Shown here piece after piece: positions 1-8,227 of a stretch of 64,000 bases of DNA. The translations under genes were made by a program, and so were the position numbers. The notes beneath the pieces were generated by a model, which saw only the letters and a list, made by a program, of their open reading frames with translations, had not been told where the DNA came from and did no database searches. The stretch is from positions 62,001-126,000 of the forward strand of contig NZ_CACSJO010000015.1 of the NCBI RefSeq assembly GCF_902706195.1, in the 5' to 3' direction. This DNA comes from Novosphingobium sp. 18050. Lineage in GTDB: Bacteria; Pseudomonadota; Alphaproteobacteria; Sphingomonadales; Sphingomonadaceae. Numbering within the stretch: position 1 is the stretch's first letter; the number at the start of each line of letters is the position of its first letter.

Positions 1-1
1 C

Positions 2-103
2 CCGGATGACATCGCCGGCGCGGCGGTGTTCCTGGCCTCCCCCGCCTCAAACTACGTGACGGGCCACGTTCTGGCCGTCGACGGCGGCTGGCTGGCGCGC
101 TGA
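2..103 (+). CDS. kduD: SDR-family oxidoreductase, C-terminus only (likely KduD)
   Basis: The window opens inside this gene; only the last 33 residues and the TGA stop are present. The tail, ending in [10 protein letters not shown] after a NYVTGH segment, is the usual C-terminus of short-chain dehydrogenases and closely resembles that of 2-dehydro-3-deoxy-D-gluconate 5-dehydrogenase (KduD). KduD interconverts the diketo acid produced by KduI and 2-keto-3-deoxygluconate in the cytoplasm, during breakdown of unsaturated pectin sugars. The next gene, the KDG kinase, starts one base after the stop, so the two are one transcript and enzyme and kinase act in series. The catalytic YxxxK and nucleotide-binding motifs lie outside the window, so the exact SDR subfamily rests on the tail and the neighbours. 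Confidence 0.75.
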   Translation, partial: PDDIAGAAVFLASPASNYVTGHVLAVDGGWLAR

Positions 104-104
104 G

Positions 105-1115
105 ATGACCGGGCATGTCCTGTGCTTCGGCGAAGTGCTGCTCCGCTTCGCCACCCCCGCCGCCCGCCTCACCGTACAGTGCGATGCACTGGACATGGTG
201 GTGGGCGGCGCCGAAGCGAATGTCGGCGCGGGCCTCGCCTCGCTCGGGCACGACGTCAGGATGCTGACCCGGCTGCCGTCCAGCCCGCTCGGCGACAAGG
301 CCCGCGCGGCGCTGGGCGCAGCCGGTGTGGATACCGCCCACATCGGCCGCGCGGCAGGCCGCATGGGGCTCTACTTTCTGGAGAGCGGCGCAGGGCTCAG
401 GCCATCGTCGATCACCTATGATCGCGCGGGCAGCGTGTTCGCAAATTCCGCGCCGGAGGATTTCGACTTCGCCTCCGCGCTTGAGGGCGCCCGGCTGCTG
501 CACCTTTCCGGCATCACCCCGGCGCTCGGTCCCGGCGGCGTGGCGCTCGCGCAGGCCGCCGTTGCTGCGGCCAATGCTGCAGGCGTACCGATCTGCTTCG
601 ACGGCAATTACCGCGCACTGTTATGGGATGCGTGGGACAGCGATCCACGCAACATCCTGACCGACCTGATGCAATCGGCCACGGTCATGATCGGCAACCA
701 CCGCGACATATCGCTGCTCTTGGGCAAGGCTTTCTCCGGCGACGGTTCCGACCGCCGCCGCGAAGCTGCACTGGCGGCTTTCGAGGCTTTCCCCAAGCTA
801 CAACTGATCGCCTCGACCGCACGGCATATCGTCAATGCGGGGCATCACAGCATTGCCGCGCGGATCGACGCACGGGATGCAGCCCACCAGACCGCCGAAG
901 TCGACGTGACCGGTATCGTCGACCGCATAGGCACCGGTGATGCTTTTGCTGCAGGCGTGCTGCACAAGTGGCTCGAAGGTGCGGACATCGTTTCGACGGC
1001 GCAGGCGGGGCTCGCATACACGGTTCTCAAACATACCCAACCCGGCGACATGTGTCTGATTGGGCTTGTAGAACTGGAAGCCTTTTCCGCCAGCGGAGGC
1101 GACGTAAGACGATAG
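105..1115 (+). CDS. kdgK: 2-keto-3-deoxygluconate kinase, PfkB family
   Basis: The 336-residue protein phosphorylates 2-keto-3-deoxygluconate to KDPG, which the Entner-Doudoroff aldolase (not in this window) splits. It has the ribokinase/PfkB fold: an N-terminal GGAEANVGAGLASLG substrate-binding stretch (about residues 35-49) and the PfkB anion-hole/catalytic motif GTGDAFAAG at about 276-284, whose Asp is the catalytic base. Length fits the family. The ATG lies one base after the upstream dehydrogenase stop, so translation is probably coupled. KDG is where pectin- and uronate-derived carbon meets, which ties this gene to the pectate lyase and uxa loci in the window. Other PfkB sugar kinases are possible from sequence alone, but the kduD context argues strongly for KDG. 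Confidence 0.9.
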   Translation: MTGHVLCFGEVLLRFATPAARLTVQCDALDMVVGGAEANVGAGLASLGHDVRMLTRLPSSPLGDKARAALGAAGVDTAHIGRAAGRMGLYFLESGAGLRPSSITYDRAGSVFANSAPEDFDFASALEGARLLHLSGITPALGPGGVALAQAAVAAANAAGVPICFDGNYRALLWDAWDSDPRNILTDLMQSATVMIGNHRDISLLLGKAFSGDGSDRRREAALAAFEAFPKLQLIASTARHIVNAGHHSIAARIDARDAAHQTAEVDVTGIVDRIGTGDAFAAGVLHKWLEGADIVSTAQAGLAYTVLKHTQPGDMCLIGLVELEAFSASGGDVRR

Positions 1116-1244
1116 GTGCCAAGGGCAGAATGCCCACTCCCTACCCCTTGTCGCAAGCGGAAGGGTAGCAGGATTTGGCACCTTGCCGTCTCGCCGCAGC
1201 CGGCTGGGTTTTCGAGCACCGCACTCGAATGGGAGGAGAGTACC

Positions 1245-2804
1245 ATGAACGGCACCGACGCCAGGATCACCCGGCGCGCCCTCGTCAAATCCGCTGCCGC
1301 GCTGGCCGCCGCCGCGCCGGTGCCGCTCATGGCGCGCAGCGCCAAACTGCCGCGCGTCGGCCGCTACACCGGCACCGCCGAACACGGCGTCCACGCCTTC
1401 AAGGGCATCCGCTACGGCCGCGCAGCACGGTTCGCCCGTCCTGTGGCCGAGCCATGGGACGGCCCTTCTCTCAACGCCGACAAGTTCGGTGCGATCTGTC
1501 CGCAGCGCAGCATGGGCGAGGAAGCGCAATCGGAACACTGCCTGTTCCTCAACGTCTGGACAACCGACGCTAACCCGCGCGCGGGCCGGGCGGTGATGGT
1601 CTATTTCCACGGCGGCGCCTACACCACCGGATCGGTCACCGACCCGCTGACCCACGGCGCGAACCTCGCCGCCGAAGGCGATGTGGTGGTCGTGACGGTC
1701 AACCACCGACTCAATGCGCTGGGCTATGCTTGGCTCAAGCCTTTCGGCGCGCGCTATGCCGATAGCGGGAACCTCGGCCAACTGGACCTGATCCTGGCCC
1801 TGCAATGGGTGCGCGATCACATTGCAGCATTCGGCGGCGATCCCGCGCGGGTCATGGTCTTTGGTCAGTCGGGCGGCGGTGCCAAGATCGCCACCTTGAT
1901 GGCCATGCCCGCCGCAAAGGGCCTGTTTCATTCCGCCGCGACGATGAGCGGGCAGCAGGTGCAGGCGAGCGGCCCGGCCCATGCATGGAGCCGCACGCAG
2001 GCATTGATGGCCGCGCTCAAACTGAAGCGGGACGATGTCGAAGGTTTGCGCACCATGTCGGTCGATCGCCTGATGGAAGGCTTGGACGCAAGCGATCCGG
2101 TGATGGGCGGCGGGCTCTATTTTGGCCCCGTTCTCGACATGACCAACCTGCCACGGCATCCCTTCTGGCCGGATGCTGCGCAGCAATCCTTGGCTGTTCC
2201 AATGATCCTGGGCAACGTGCGTGAAGAGACCCGCGCCTTCCTGAACCCGCGCGGGCCCAAACTGCAGGGACTTTCGTGGGAGAACCTTGCTTCCCGCGTC
2301 TTGCCCGAGATCAAGATCGACCTCGATCCCGTCTGGGTGATTGAGCAATATCGTAGCCACGAACCAAATTGGTCACCTGAGCAGATTTACTACGCCGCAA
2401 CCACCGCCGGTCGTTCGTGGCCAGGACAAGTTATAGAAGCGGACGAACGCGCTGCTGCGGGGGCTTCAGCTACGTGGGTCTATCAGCTCGACCGCAGTTC
2501 GCCATTGGACGCTTTGCGGGGGGCTGCGCACACCGATGACATTCCCTATGTCTTCGGCACACTGGATGCGCCGGGCAGTTTTTCCGGGGTGGACGAGGCA
2601 GCGCGAAAGCTCAGTGGGGCGATGATGCGGGCCTTCACCGGCCTTGCAAAAACTGGACGACCCGGCCTGCCCGAATGGTCCGCCTATTGCCTGCCCGACC
2701 GCGCGACGATGGTGTTCGACGATACCGTGCGCGTCGAAAATGACCCCCGCCGCTGGCAGCGCGAGCTTTGGGCGACGGCACCCTACGTCCAGCCGGGAAC
2801 CTGA
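1245..2804 (+). CDS. secreted type-B carboxylesterase
   Basis: The 519-residue protein is a member of the carboxylesterase type B (COesterase) alpha/beta-hydrolase family. It carries the family signature around EHCLFLNVW and the nucleophile elbow GQSGGG with Ser209; a His in AHTDDIPYVFG is the likely catalytic histidine. The N-terminus has a twin-arginine-like signal (ITRRALVKSAAALAAAA), so export to the periplasm is likely. I chose ATG 1245 because GGGAGGAG sits just upstream; an in-frame GTG at 1116 directly after kdgK has no such support. In a pectin locus it could remove methyl, acetyl or feruloyl esters from plant polysaccharide fragments, but the true ester is unknown. It follows kdgK by about 130 bases and may be cotranscribed. 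Confidence 0.85.
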   Translation: MNGTDARITRRALVKSAAALAAAAPVPLMARSAKLPRVGRYTGTAEHGVHAFKGIRYGRAARFARPVAEPWDGPSLNADKFGAICPQRSMGEEAQSEHCLFLNVWTTDANPRAGRAVMVYFHGGAYTTGSVTDPLTHGANLAAEGDVVVVTVNHRLNALGYAWLKPFGARYADSGNLGQLDLILALQWVRDHIAAFGGDPARVMVFGQSGGGAKIATLMAMPAAKGLFHSAATMSGQQVQASGPAHAWSRTQALMAALKLKRDDVEGLRTMSVDRLMEGLDASDPVMGGGLYFGPVLDMTNLPRHPFWPDAAQQSLAVPMILGNVREETRAFLNPRGPKLQGLSWENLASRVLPEIKIDLDPVWVIEQYRSHEPNWSPEQIYYAATTAGRSWPGQVIEADERAAAGASATWVYQLDRSSPLDALRGAAHTDDIPYVFGTLDAPGSFSGVDEAARKLSGAMMRAFTGLAKTGRPGLPEWSAYCLPDRATMVFDDTVRVENDPRRWQRELWATAPYVQPGT

Positions 2805-3297
2805 CTTTCTGGCTGACGCGAAGCGACGAGAGCAACCGGGCGCGAAGAATTGCCCGCTGGCGAGTGCGGGGTAACGCCAAGGAAAAACGCGTAAGCCGAA
2901 AGGATCATCGGGTCGGCGTCGGGGCGTCCTGTGCAAGGACGCGAGGGGGGTGGCCTTTGATGCGAACGGCCGGATAGCGGCTACGACAGCCCGGCTCGGT
3001 CCTGACGGATCGGTTCGAAACGGCAACGCGGACTCGCAAAAGCCGCCGCTTCGAAAAGGGCATCCGCGAAGCCCCCTCTTCGTGGGAGGCGGGCCAATTG
3101 CGGAAGACCTGAGTGATTTCCCCAATGAAGGGGAATCGAAGAACCGATCCGGTCGGACGCTGGTGGCGTGGTCCACGGCTTGCGCTCGCGTCCGGCCCAC
3201 GGCGCCGACCCGATACACCGCCAACCCTTGTACGTCAGATCAGCGGATGGTGCGTCATATAACCTATACGGTTATATTTGTCAAGCCCACCGCTCAT
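2805..3297. other. 493-base stretch with no convincing gene; possible structured RNA
   Basis: This lies between the 3' ends of two convergent genes. I find no protein-like ORF: a minus-strand frame (3224-2466) runs through it and deep into the esterase antisense, and has low-complexity shadow composition. The stretch contains several short inverted repeats, for example arms GCGTCCT/AGGACGC at 2924-2942 and near-complementary CCCC/GGGG arms at about 3116-3139, and a strong promoter-like element (3256-3284) at its right edge pointing into it on the minus strand. It may encode a structured untranslated RNA or be a relic of a lost gene. Confidence 0.4.
3256..3284 (-). promoter_or_regulatory. strong sigma70-type promoter overlapping an operator-like dyad
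   Basis: On the minus strand TTGACA (3284-3279) is followed after exactly 17 bases by TATATG (3261-3256), close to the ideal bacterial promoter. The spacer and -10 region contain a perfect inverted repeat, ATATAACC-N5-GGTTATAT (3257-3277), placed where a repressor would block it. It faces the apparently gene-free region 3255-2805. The regulator is unknown; an AT-rich dyad of this size would suit a GntR- or TetR-type dimer. Confidence 0.6.
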
Positions 3298-3717
3298 TCA
3301 CTTCACCTTGGGCGGGTTGGGGTAAGCGATCATCAGCGCCAGTGGCTCCGCCCCTTTTTGCCAGATGCCGACTACCGCACCGCGATAGAGATAAGCCGCC
3401 ATCCCCGGCCGGAGCGCGGCACGCTGGCCATCCGAGACGACTTCCCCCTCCCCGGCCGTGACGTAATAAATCTCGTCATGGTCGATGGGATGTTCGCCGA
3501 TTGCCGCGCCCTTGTGCAGGACGCGGCGGCGAAATTCCATTGCGCGCGGTGCAGGCGCAGCATCGGAGATGCGATAGGCGGTGCTCATGCCGATCTCACC
3601 ATGCGGAGGCGCTTCCTCGCGCACGGTGTCACGCTCGTCGATCACCGCCATCGGCGGGGCAGGTACCGCCGCCAACGGGGCCGGCGCTGCCGCCGCGAGC
3701 AACAGCACCGCGATCAC
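3298..3717 (-). CDS. exported small cupin protein
   Basis: The 139-residue protein begins with a hydrophobic Ala/Leu-rich signal-like segment and then forms a single cupin domain. The first cupin motif is visible as HPIDHDEIYYVTAGEGEV, with two His and a Glu suited to metal binding; the second motif (LRPGMAAYLYRG) lacks the usual His. The gene starts with GTG at 3717, overlapping the pectate lyase stop as GTGA, so it is translationally coupled to that enzyme. Small cupins such as KdgF linearise unsaturated uronates in pectin breakdown. Here the likely export and the missing second-motif His make the same activity uncertain. A role in handling pectate lyase products in the periplasm is inference from context. 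Confidence 0.75.
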   Translation of the reverse strand: MIAVLLLAAAAPAPLAAVPAPPMAVIDERDTVREEAPPHGEIGMSTAYRISDAAPAPRAMEFRRRVLHKGAAIGEHPIDHDEIYYVTAGEGEVVSDGQRAALRPGMAAYLYRGAVVGIWQKGAEPLALMIAYPNPPKVK

Positions 3718-5087
3718 TTCGCCGTCTCCTGCCGCATGGCCTTGTCGCGCTCGGAAAGTTTTTCCTGCGCGCCGGCCTTCTGGCCCGGATAACGACCAGA
3801 CTTCGGCGTCATCGCCGCCATGTTCCAGTCCTTCTCGACAAAGGCCGCCCGGGTCGCTGCGGGGTGCGGATAACCGCCGACGACCTTCTCATCGTCGATA
3901 ATCGCGCCGCGTCCTTCGGCCACGAAAAACAGCACGCGGATATCGTCGGGCGCACGGTCCCATGGCCGCGCGCCGACCGAAGCCATCAGGTCGGTTTCGA
4001 GATCGGCGGCGGGCCGGATGGCGAACCCGTCCAGCGATGCGAGCGGTGCGGTTTTCTCGATCAATTTCGCCTTGGTAACCCCGTAACGGCCGAACATCGG
4101 CCCCGGATTGCCCCATTTGTCGACCGCGATATTATCCCGCCCGTAATAGGCAAGGTCCCCGTCGCCGCCCAGCGCCAGGAACGGCAGGCCCGGCGCAGTG
4201 GAATTGCCCGCGCGCATCACATTGCCAACCGCCGTGATCTCGCCGGTGACGTAATCGTGCCCTGCCCATTCTAGGCTCATGAGGTTGTAGTGCACCGCGC
4301 GTTCGCCCGGATCGTAGATCATGTTGTTGATCATCAGCGCCTGCGCCCCGCCCTTTATCAGCGGCGAACGCTCCATATTGTGCGCCCAGAGGTTGCGGTA
4401 GAAAGTGATGGCGGTGGCGTTGTCGTGGATCAGCGAACCCTTGGAATGCTCACCTTTGGGGTGGCTCGCGTCGGCGAGGCCTTCTGCGAGCAGGTTTTCG
4501 CGGAACAGCACGTCGTGGCTGGTGGCCTGGCGCCAATCCTTGACCGTCTTGCCTTCGAAGCGAGGGCCCGAGGCGGACATGTTCTCGTCGATCGCCCAGA
4601 AGAAACTGCAATGATCGATCAGCACGTTGTGCGCGGCGACGGTGGAAAAGGCATCGGCCTCCCAGCCCGAAAGCTTGGGCTGCCCGTCCACCCCGGTCAT
4701 CACCCGCAAGTGGCTGATGATGACGTCGTGGCCCTTCAGGTCGATGCCGCCGCGAATGATCGTCACGCCCGGCGAAGGCGCTGTCTGGCCGGCGATCGTG
4801 AGGTAAGGTTCGGATATTTCCAGCACCGACCGCTCAAGGTCGATCACGCCGCCCACCTCGAAGACGACGATGCGCTTGCCCTTGGCCTCGATAGCTTCCT
4901 TGAACGAGCCGGGACCGTCCTTCGCCAGAGTGGTGACGCGAATGATTCGCCCCCCTTCGCCGCCGCGAGTCGGCTCGACTGAAGCGGTGGCGGCGACCGC
5001 CGCCGGCGCAGCAAATGCTGCGTGCGGCACGGCCGAGAACATGAGAACTGTAGGAAGGAACTGGCCTGCCAGCCTGCGAATTTTCAC
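3714..5087 (-). CDS. secreted pectate lyase, PL1-like
   Basis: The 457-residue protein should cleave polygalacturonate by beta-elimination outside the cytoplasm. After a signal peptide ending near AAFAAPAA it has the right-handed beta-helix pattern of pectate lyases: GGIDLKGHDVIISHLRV, then NVLIDHCSFFWAIDEN, which matches the vWiDH signature of the Pec lyase family, followed by further parallel-strand repeats (ITFYRNLWAHN, LMINNMIYD). I chose GTG 5087 because GGGAGA precedes it and the signal peptide begins there; the frame stays open to 5234 without signal-like sequence. The gene is divergent from the TonB receptor at 5329 and is followed by the cupin. A LacI-type operator half-matching that of the pentose locus lies upstream at 5147. 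Confidence 0.88.
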   Translation of the reverse strand: MKIRRLAGQFLPTVLMFSAVPHAAFAAPAAVAATASVEPTRGGEGGRIIRVTTLAKDGPGSFKEAIEAKGKRIVVFEVGGVIDLERSVLEISEPYLTIAGQTAPSPGVTIIRGGIDLKGHDVIISHLRVMTGVDGQPKLSGWEADAFSTVAAHNVLIDHCSFFWAIDENMSASGPRFEGKTVKDWRQATSHDVLFRENLLAEGLADASHPKGEHSKGSLIHDNATAITFYRNLWAHNMERSPLIKGGAQALMINNMIYDPGERAVHYNLMSLEWAGHDYVTGEITAVGNVMRAGNSTAPGLPFLALGGDGDLAYYGRDNIAVDKWGNPGPMFGRYGVTKAKLIEKTAPLASLDGFAIRPAADLETDLMASVGARPWDRAPDDIRVLFFVAEGRGAIIDDEKVVGGYPHPAATRAAFVEKDWNMAAMTPKSGRYPGQKAGAQEKLSERDKAMRQETAK

Positions 5088-5146
5088 TTTGCATCTCCCA
5101 ATGGCAGTGGTTCTTGACAGGGCGTTCTCCCTGCGGCAACTATTCA

Positions 5147-5160
5147 TGACACCGGTTACC
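5147..5160. promoter_or_regulatory. LacI-type operator, imperfect copy
   Basis: TGACACCGGTTACC lies about 60 bases upstream of the pectate lyase start. The ACCGGT core and one half (read GTCA on the other strand) match the operators at 5281 and 24787; the other half diverges to TACC. It is placed to control the pectate lyase direction of the divergent promoter region. Confidence 0.55.
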
Positions 5161-5280
5161 AAAGCTCGCAAGGATGAACTTGGGAACGGTCGGGCGATCT
5201 TGGAGGGTCGTCCGCGATGCCCCGCAAGGGGCAAGGGAGTTGTGTTGCCGGATAGGATGCGTAGCCATTGCGCGCATCAT

Positions 5281-5294
5281 TGACACCGGTATCA
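5281..5294. promoter_or_regulatory. LacI-type operator (TGACACCGGTATCA)
   Basis: The near-palindrome with an ACCGGT centre lies 35 bases upstream of the TonB receptor start. Its reverse complement is identical to the site at 24787-24800 in front of the GH43 operon, and flanking bases agree too. The CG-centred dyad is typical of LacI/GalR-family operators. The regulator is probably one of the LacI proteins in this window or one encoded nearby. Confidence 0.65.
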
Positions 5295-5328
5295 TTCGGT
5301 CCGTAGAGGCCGTGGAGGGGATGTTACG

Positions 5329-8202
5329 ATGCGCCATACCATTTCTAGAATTTCGCTTGTGAAGATTGCCCTGTTCGCAGGCAGCGCGCTGGCAATGCCG
5401 CAAGTCGGCTTCGCACAGGACTCCGCTGAAACCACCGCCGCGGAGACCCCCTCGGAAGCCACGCCGCAGGACATCATCGTCACCGGCTTTCGCCAGTCGC
5501 TGGAGGCCGCGCTCAACGTGAAGCGCACTTCGGTCGCGGCGGTCGATGCGATCGTGGCCGAGGACATGGCGAAGTTCCCCGACCAGAACCTCGCGGAATC
5601 GCTCCAGCGCATTCCCGGTATCTCGATCCAGAAGGACGGCGGCGAAGGCCGCTCGATCACCGTGCGCGGCCTGGGTGCGCAGTTCACCCGCGTGCGCGTG
5701 AACGGGCTGGAGACGATCGCCACCAGCTCGGACGGCGCTTCGGCCAACCGCGACCGCTCGTTCGATTTCAACGTCTTCGCCTCGGAACTGTTCAGCAGCC
5801 TGGTGGTCCACAAGACCGCCGAGGCCACGCTGGACGAGGGGTCGCTGGGCGCGGTGGTAGACCTCAACACCGGCAACCCGCTGGCGGGCAAGACCGGCCT
5901 CAGCGCCGTTCTCAACGTCCAGGGTTCGTATAACGACCTGTCCGACAACGTCGGCCCGCGCATTGCCGGCCTGCTTTCGTGGAAGAACGATGCGGGCACG
6001 CTGGGCGTCAACGTCTCGGCCGCCTATTCGCACACCGATACGATCGAGAACGGCAACAACTCGGTGCGCTGGTCGCAGGCCTACTTCAACTCGGTCGGCG
6101 GCACGCCCTGCTTCTATTCCAACGTCGGTGCGACCGGCGGTACTCCGGTCAGTTCGGGCGGCGGTTACCGTCCGTCCGAGGCGTGCGACGCGGCCTCGCT
6201 TTCCTTCCACCCGCGCATCCCGCGCTATGGCGTGATCGAGCATGACCGCCGTCGCCTGGGGCTGACCGGCTCGATCCAGTTCGAACCCACCGACCGTACC
6301 AAGATCTCTGTCGACGGCCTGTTCTCCTCGTTCAAGGAAGACCGCGCCGAGCAGTGGCTCGAAGTCCTTTCCCGCTCGAACGAGCGCCGCTTCGATGTCG
6401 TCAACCCGACCTATGACGACAAGGGCAACATGGTCAGCGCGACCTTCAACAATGCCTACGTGCGTACCGAAAGCTACTTGCGCAAATCCGAGACCAAGTT
6501 CCACCAGATCGGCGCGACCTGGGATCAGGAAGTGGGCGATACTTTCCGCTTCACCGTGCTGGGCGGCATGTCGCAGTCGAAGGCCGACATCCCGGTCGAA
6601 ACGACCATCGCCTATGACAACCGCAACGCGAACGGATTCAGCTACGACTATTCGAACATGAAGTCGCCAGTGCTCAGCTATGATCTGGACGTGACCAACC
6701 CGGCGAACTTCCAGCTTGCCGAAATCCGCGACCGTCCGTCCTATGTGCGCAACCGCTTCAAGACCGGGCAACTGCGTACCGAGTGGGACCTGACGGAAGG
6801 ATTCACCGTCAAGGCCGGCGCGATGTGGCGTCGCTACGATTTCCGCACCCAGCTTTTCCAGCGTGACACCGCCGCCTGCGGCGCCAACGGTACGCGCGAC
6901 CTGATCCTGGGCGCGGTCACCTGCTCGTCCAGCGTATACGGTCTGCCGGTGACTTCGGGCATTTCCGATCTGGTCAACCTTGGCGATGCCGGGCAGTCGG
7001 GCGGCACCACCAGTTCGTGGATCGTGGGCAACATCGCCAACGCTGCGGACTATACCAATCTTTACGGGCGTACTGCGGTCGAAGACCTCGGCTCCAACCG
7101 CAAAGTGCGCGAGACGACTTCGGGCGGCTATGTGCAGTTCGACGTCAAGGGTGATATCTTCGGCCTCGAATATGCGGGCAATGCCGGTATGCGCTATGCG
7201 CACACCAAGCAGTCCTCAACCGGTTACACCGCCGGTATAGCCGCAACTGTCGAGCGCAGCTACGACGACTGGCTGCCTTCAATGAACCTGGCGTTCTATC
7301 CGCGCCACGACGTGATCCTGCGCGGAGCGGTGGCCAAGGTCATCACCCGTCCTTCGCTGGGCAACCTCAATCCGGGCGGTTCGGTCGACGGGTTCAACTA
7401 CCGCGTCACCTTCGGCAACCCGTTCCTCGATCCCTATCGCGCGACCAACTTCGACGTCTCGGCCGAGTGGTACTTCGCCCCGCAGTCGCTGTTCTCGGTG
7501 GCAGGGTTCATCAAGAAGATCGATAGCTTCCCGGTCGCCGGCACTTATGTCGCCACGCTGCCTCAGCTTGGACTCGACCGTTCGGTTCTCGGCGCAAGTA
7601 CTCCGGCCTACATCAATTACGATCCCAACCAGGAATACGTGGTATCCTCTCAGGTCAATGGACAGGGCGCCACGCTCAAGGGTGTCGAAGTGGCCTTGCA
7701 GCTGCCGTTCACCTTCCTGCCCGGCCTACTCAGCCACACCGGCTTCCAGGGTAACGCCACCTTCATCAAGAGCGACGCCGACTATACGATTACCGGCCCC
7801 GCGACTTCGGCCTGCACCCGCAATGCCACGACCGGCGCCTGCGCCCTCACCGGCGTTACGGCGGTTTACAACCAGACGCTGCTAGGCGTGTCGAAGAAGG
7901 CCTGGAACGCGACGCTCTACTACGATGACGGCAAGTTCAGCATTCGCGGTTCGGTAAGCTATCGCGGGCCCTTCGTGGACGGCACCAGCGCCACCGGCAA
8001 CGTCTTCGAAGGCTACGGCTCGTATACCAGCGTCGATGCGGCGATCCGCTACAAGGCGACGGAATGGCTGGAACTGTCGATCGACGGCAACAACCTGACC
8101 GACGAGTATCGCTATCGCTTCAACGATGCCGACGCGACCCGTAACTACGAGAACAACCACTTCGGCCGCACCATCCTGTTCGGTGCGCGCGCGAAGATCT
8201 GA
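5329..8202 (+). CDS. TonB-dependent outer-membrane receptor, pectin-oligomer type
   Basis: The 957-residue receptor has a signal peptide ending near GFAQ (residue 30), a TonB box around DIIVTGF (48-54), a plug domain (NLAESLQRIPGISIQ, then SITVRGLG) and a long beta-barrel whose last strand ends in LFGARAKI. The architecture is that of the large sphingomonad/Xanthomonas-type carbohydrate TonB receptors. It would carry oligosaccharides across the outer membrane using TonB-ExbBD energy. Its place, divergent from a pectate lyase and followed by an esterase, suggests oligogalacturonides or related pectin fragments as substrate; this is inferred. A LacI-type operator at 5281-5294 lies in its promoter region. 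The final residue is Ile rather than the common aromatic. Confidence 0.92.
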   Translation: MRHTISRISLVKIALFAGSALAMPQVGFAQDSAETTAAETPSEATPQDIIVTGFRQSLEAALNVKRTSVAAVDAIVAEDMAKFPDQNLAESLQRIPGISIQKDGGEGRSITVRGLGAQFTRVRVNGLETIATSSDGASANRDRSFDFNVFASELFSSLVVHKTAEATLDEGSLGAVVDLNTGNPLAGKTGLSAVLNVQGSYNDLSDNVGPRIAGLLSWKNDAGTLGVNVSAAYSHTDTIENGNNSVRWSQAYFNSVGGTPCFYSNVGATGGTPVSSGGGYRPSEACDAASLSFHPRIPRYGVIEHDRRRLGLTGSIQFEPTDRTKISVDGLFSSFKEDRAEQWLEVLSRSNERRFDVVNPTYDDKGNMVSATFNNAYVRTESYLRKSETKFHQIGATWDQEVGDTFRFTVLGGMSQSKADIPVETTIAYDNRNANGFSYDYSNMKSPVLSYDLDVTNPANFQLAEIRDRPSYVRNRFKTGQLRTEWDLTEGFTVKAGAMWRRYDFRTQLFQRDTAACGANGTRDLILGAVTCSSSVYGLPVTSGISDLVNLGDAGQSGGTTSSWIVGNIANAADYTNLYGRTAVEDLGSNRKVRETTSGGYVQFDVKGDIFGLEYAGNAGMRYAHTKQSSTGYTAGIAATVERSYDDWLPSMNLAFYPRHDVILRGAVAKVITRPSLGNLNPGGSVDGFNYRVTFGNPFLDPYRATNFDVSAEWYFAPQSLFSVAGFIKKIDSFPVAGTYVATLPQLGLDRSVLGASTPAYINYDPNQEYVVSSQVNGQGATLKGVEVALQLPFTFLPGLLSHTGFQGNATFIKSDADYTITGPATSACTRNATTGACALTGVTAVYNQTLLGVSKKAWNATLYYDDGKFSIRGSVSYRGPFVDGTSATGNVFEGYGSYTSVDAAIRYKATEWLELSIDGNNLTDEYRYRFNDADATRNYENNHFGRTILFGARAKI

Positions 8203-8227
8203 GTAAGCGGCAACGCGGGAGACGGCC

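Noticed and set aside
798..2360. Long minus-strand ORF of 520 codons opposite kdgK and the esterase
   Set aside because: It runs antisense to two well-supported genes, and its Arg/His/Gly-rich make-up is that of a GC-rich shadow frame.
2466..3224. Minus-strand ORF of 252 codons after the promoter at 3256-3284
   Set aside because: Although the promoter points at it and a TTG start exists, its Ser/Arg/Pro-rich sequence resembles no protein and it continues far into the esterase antisense. Kept only as a possible noncoding transcript.
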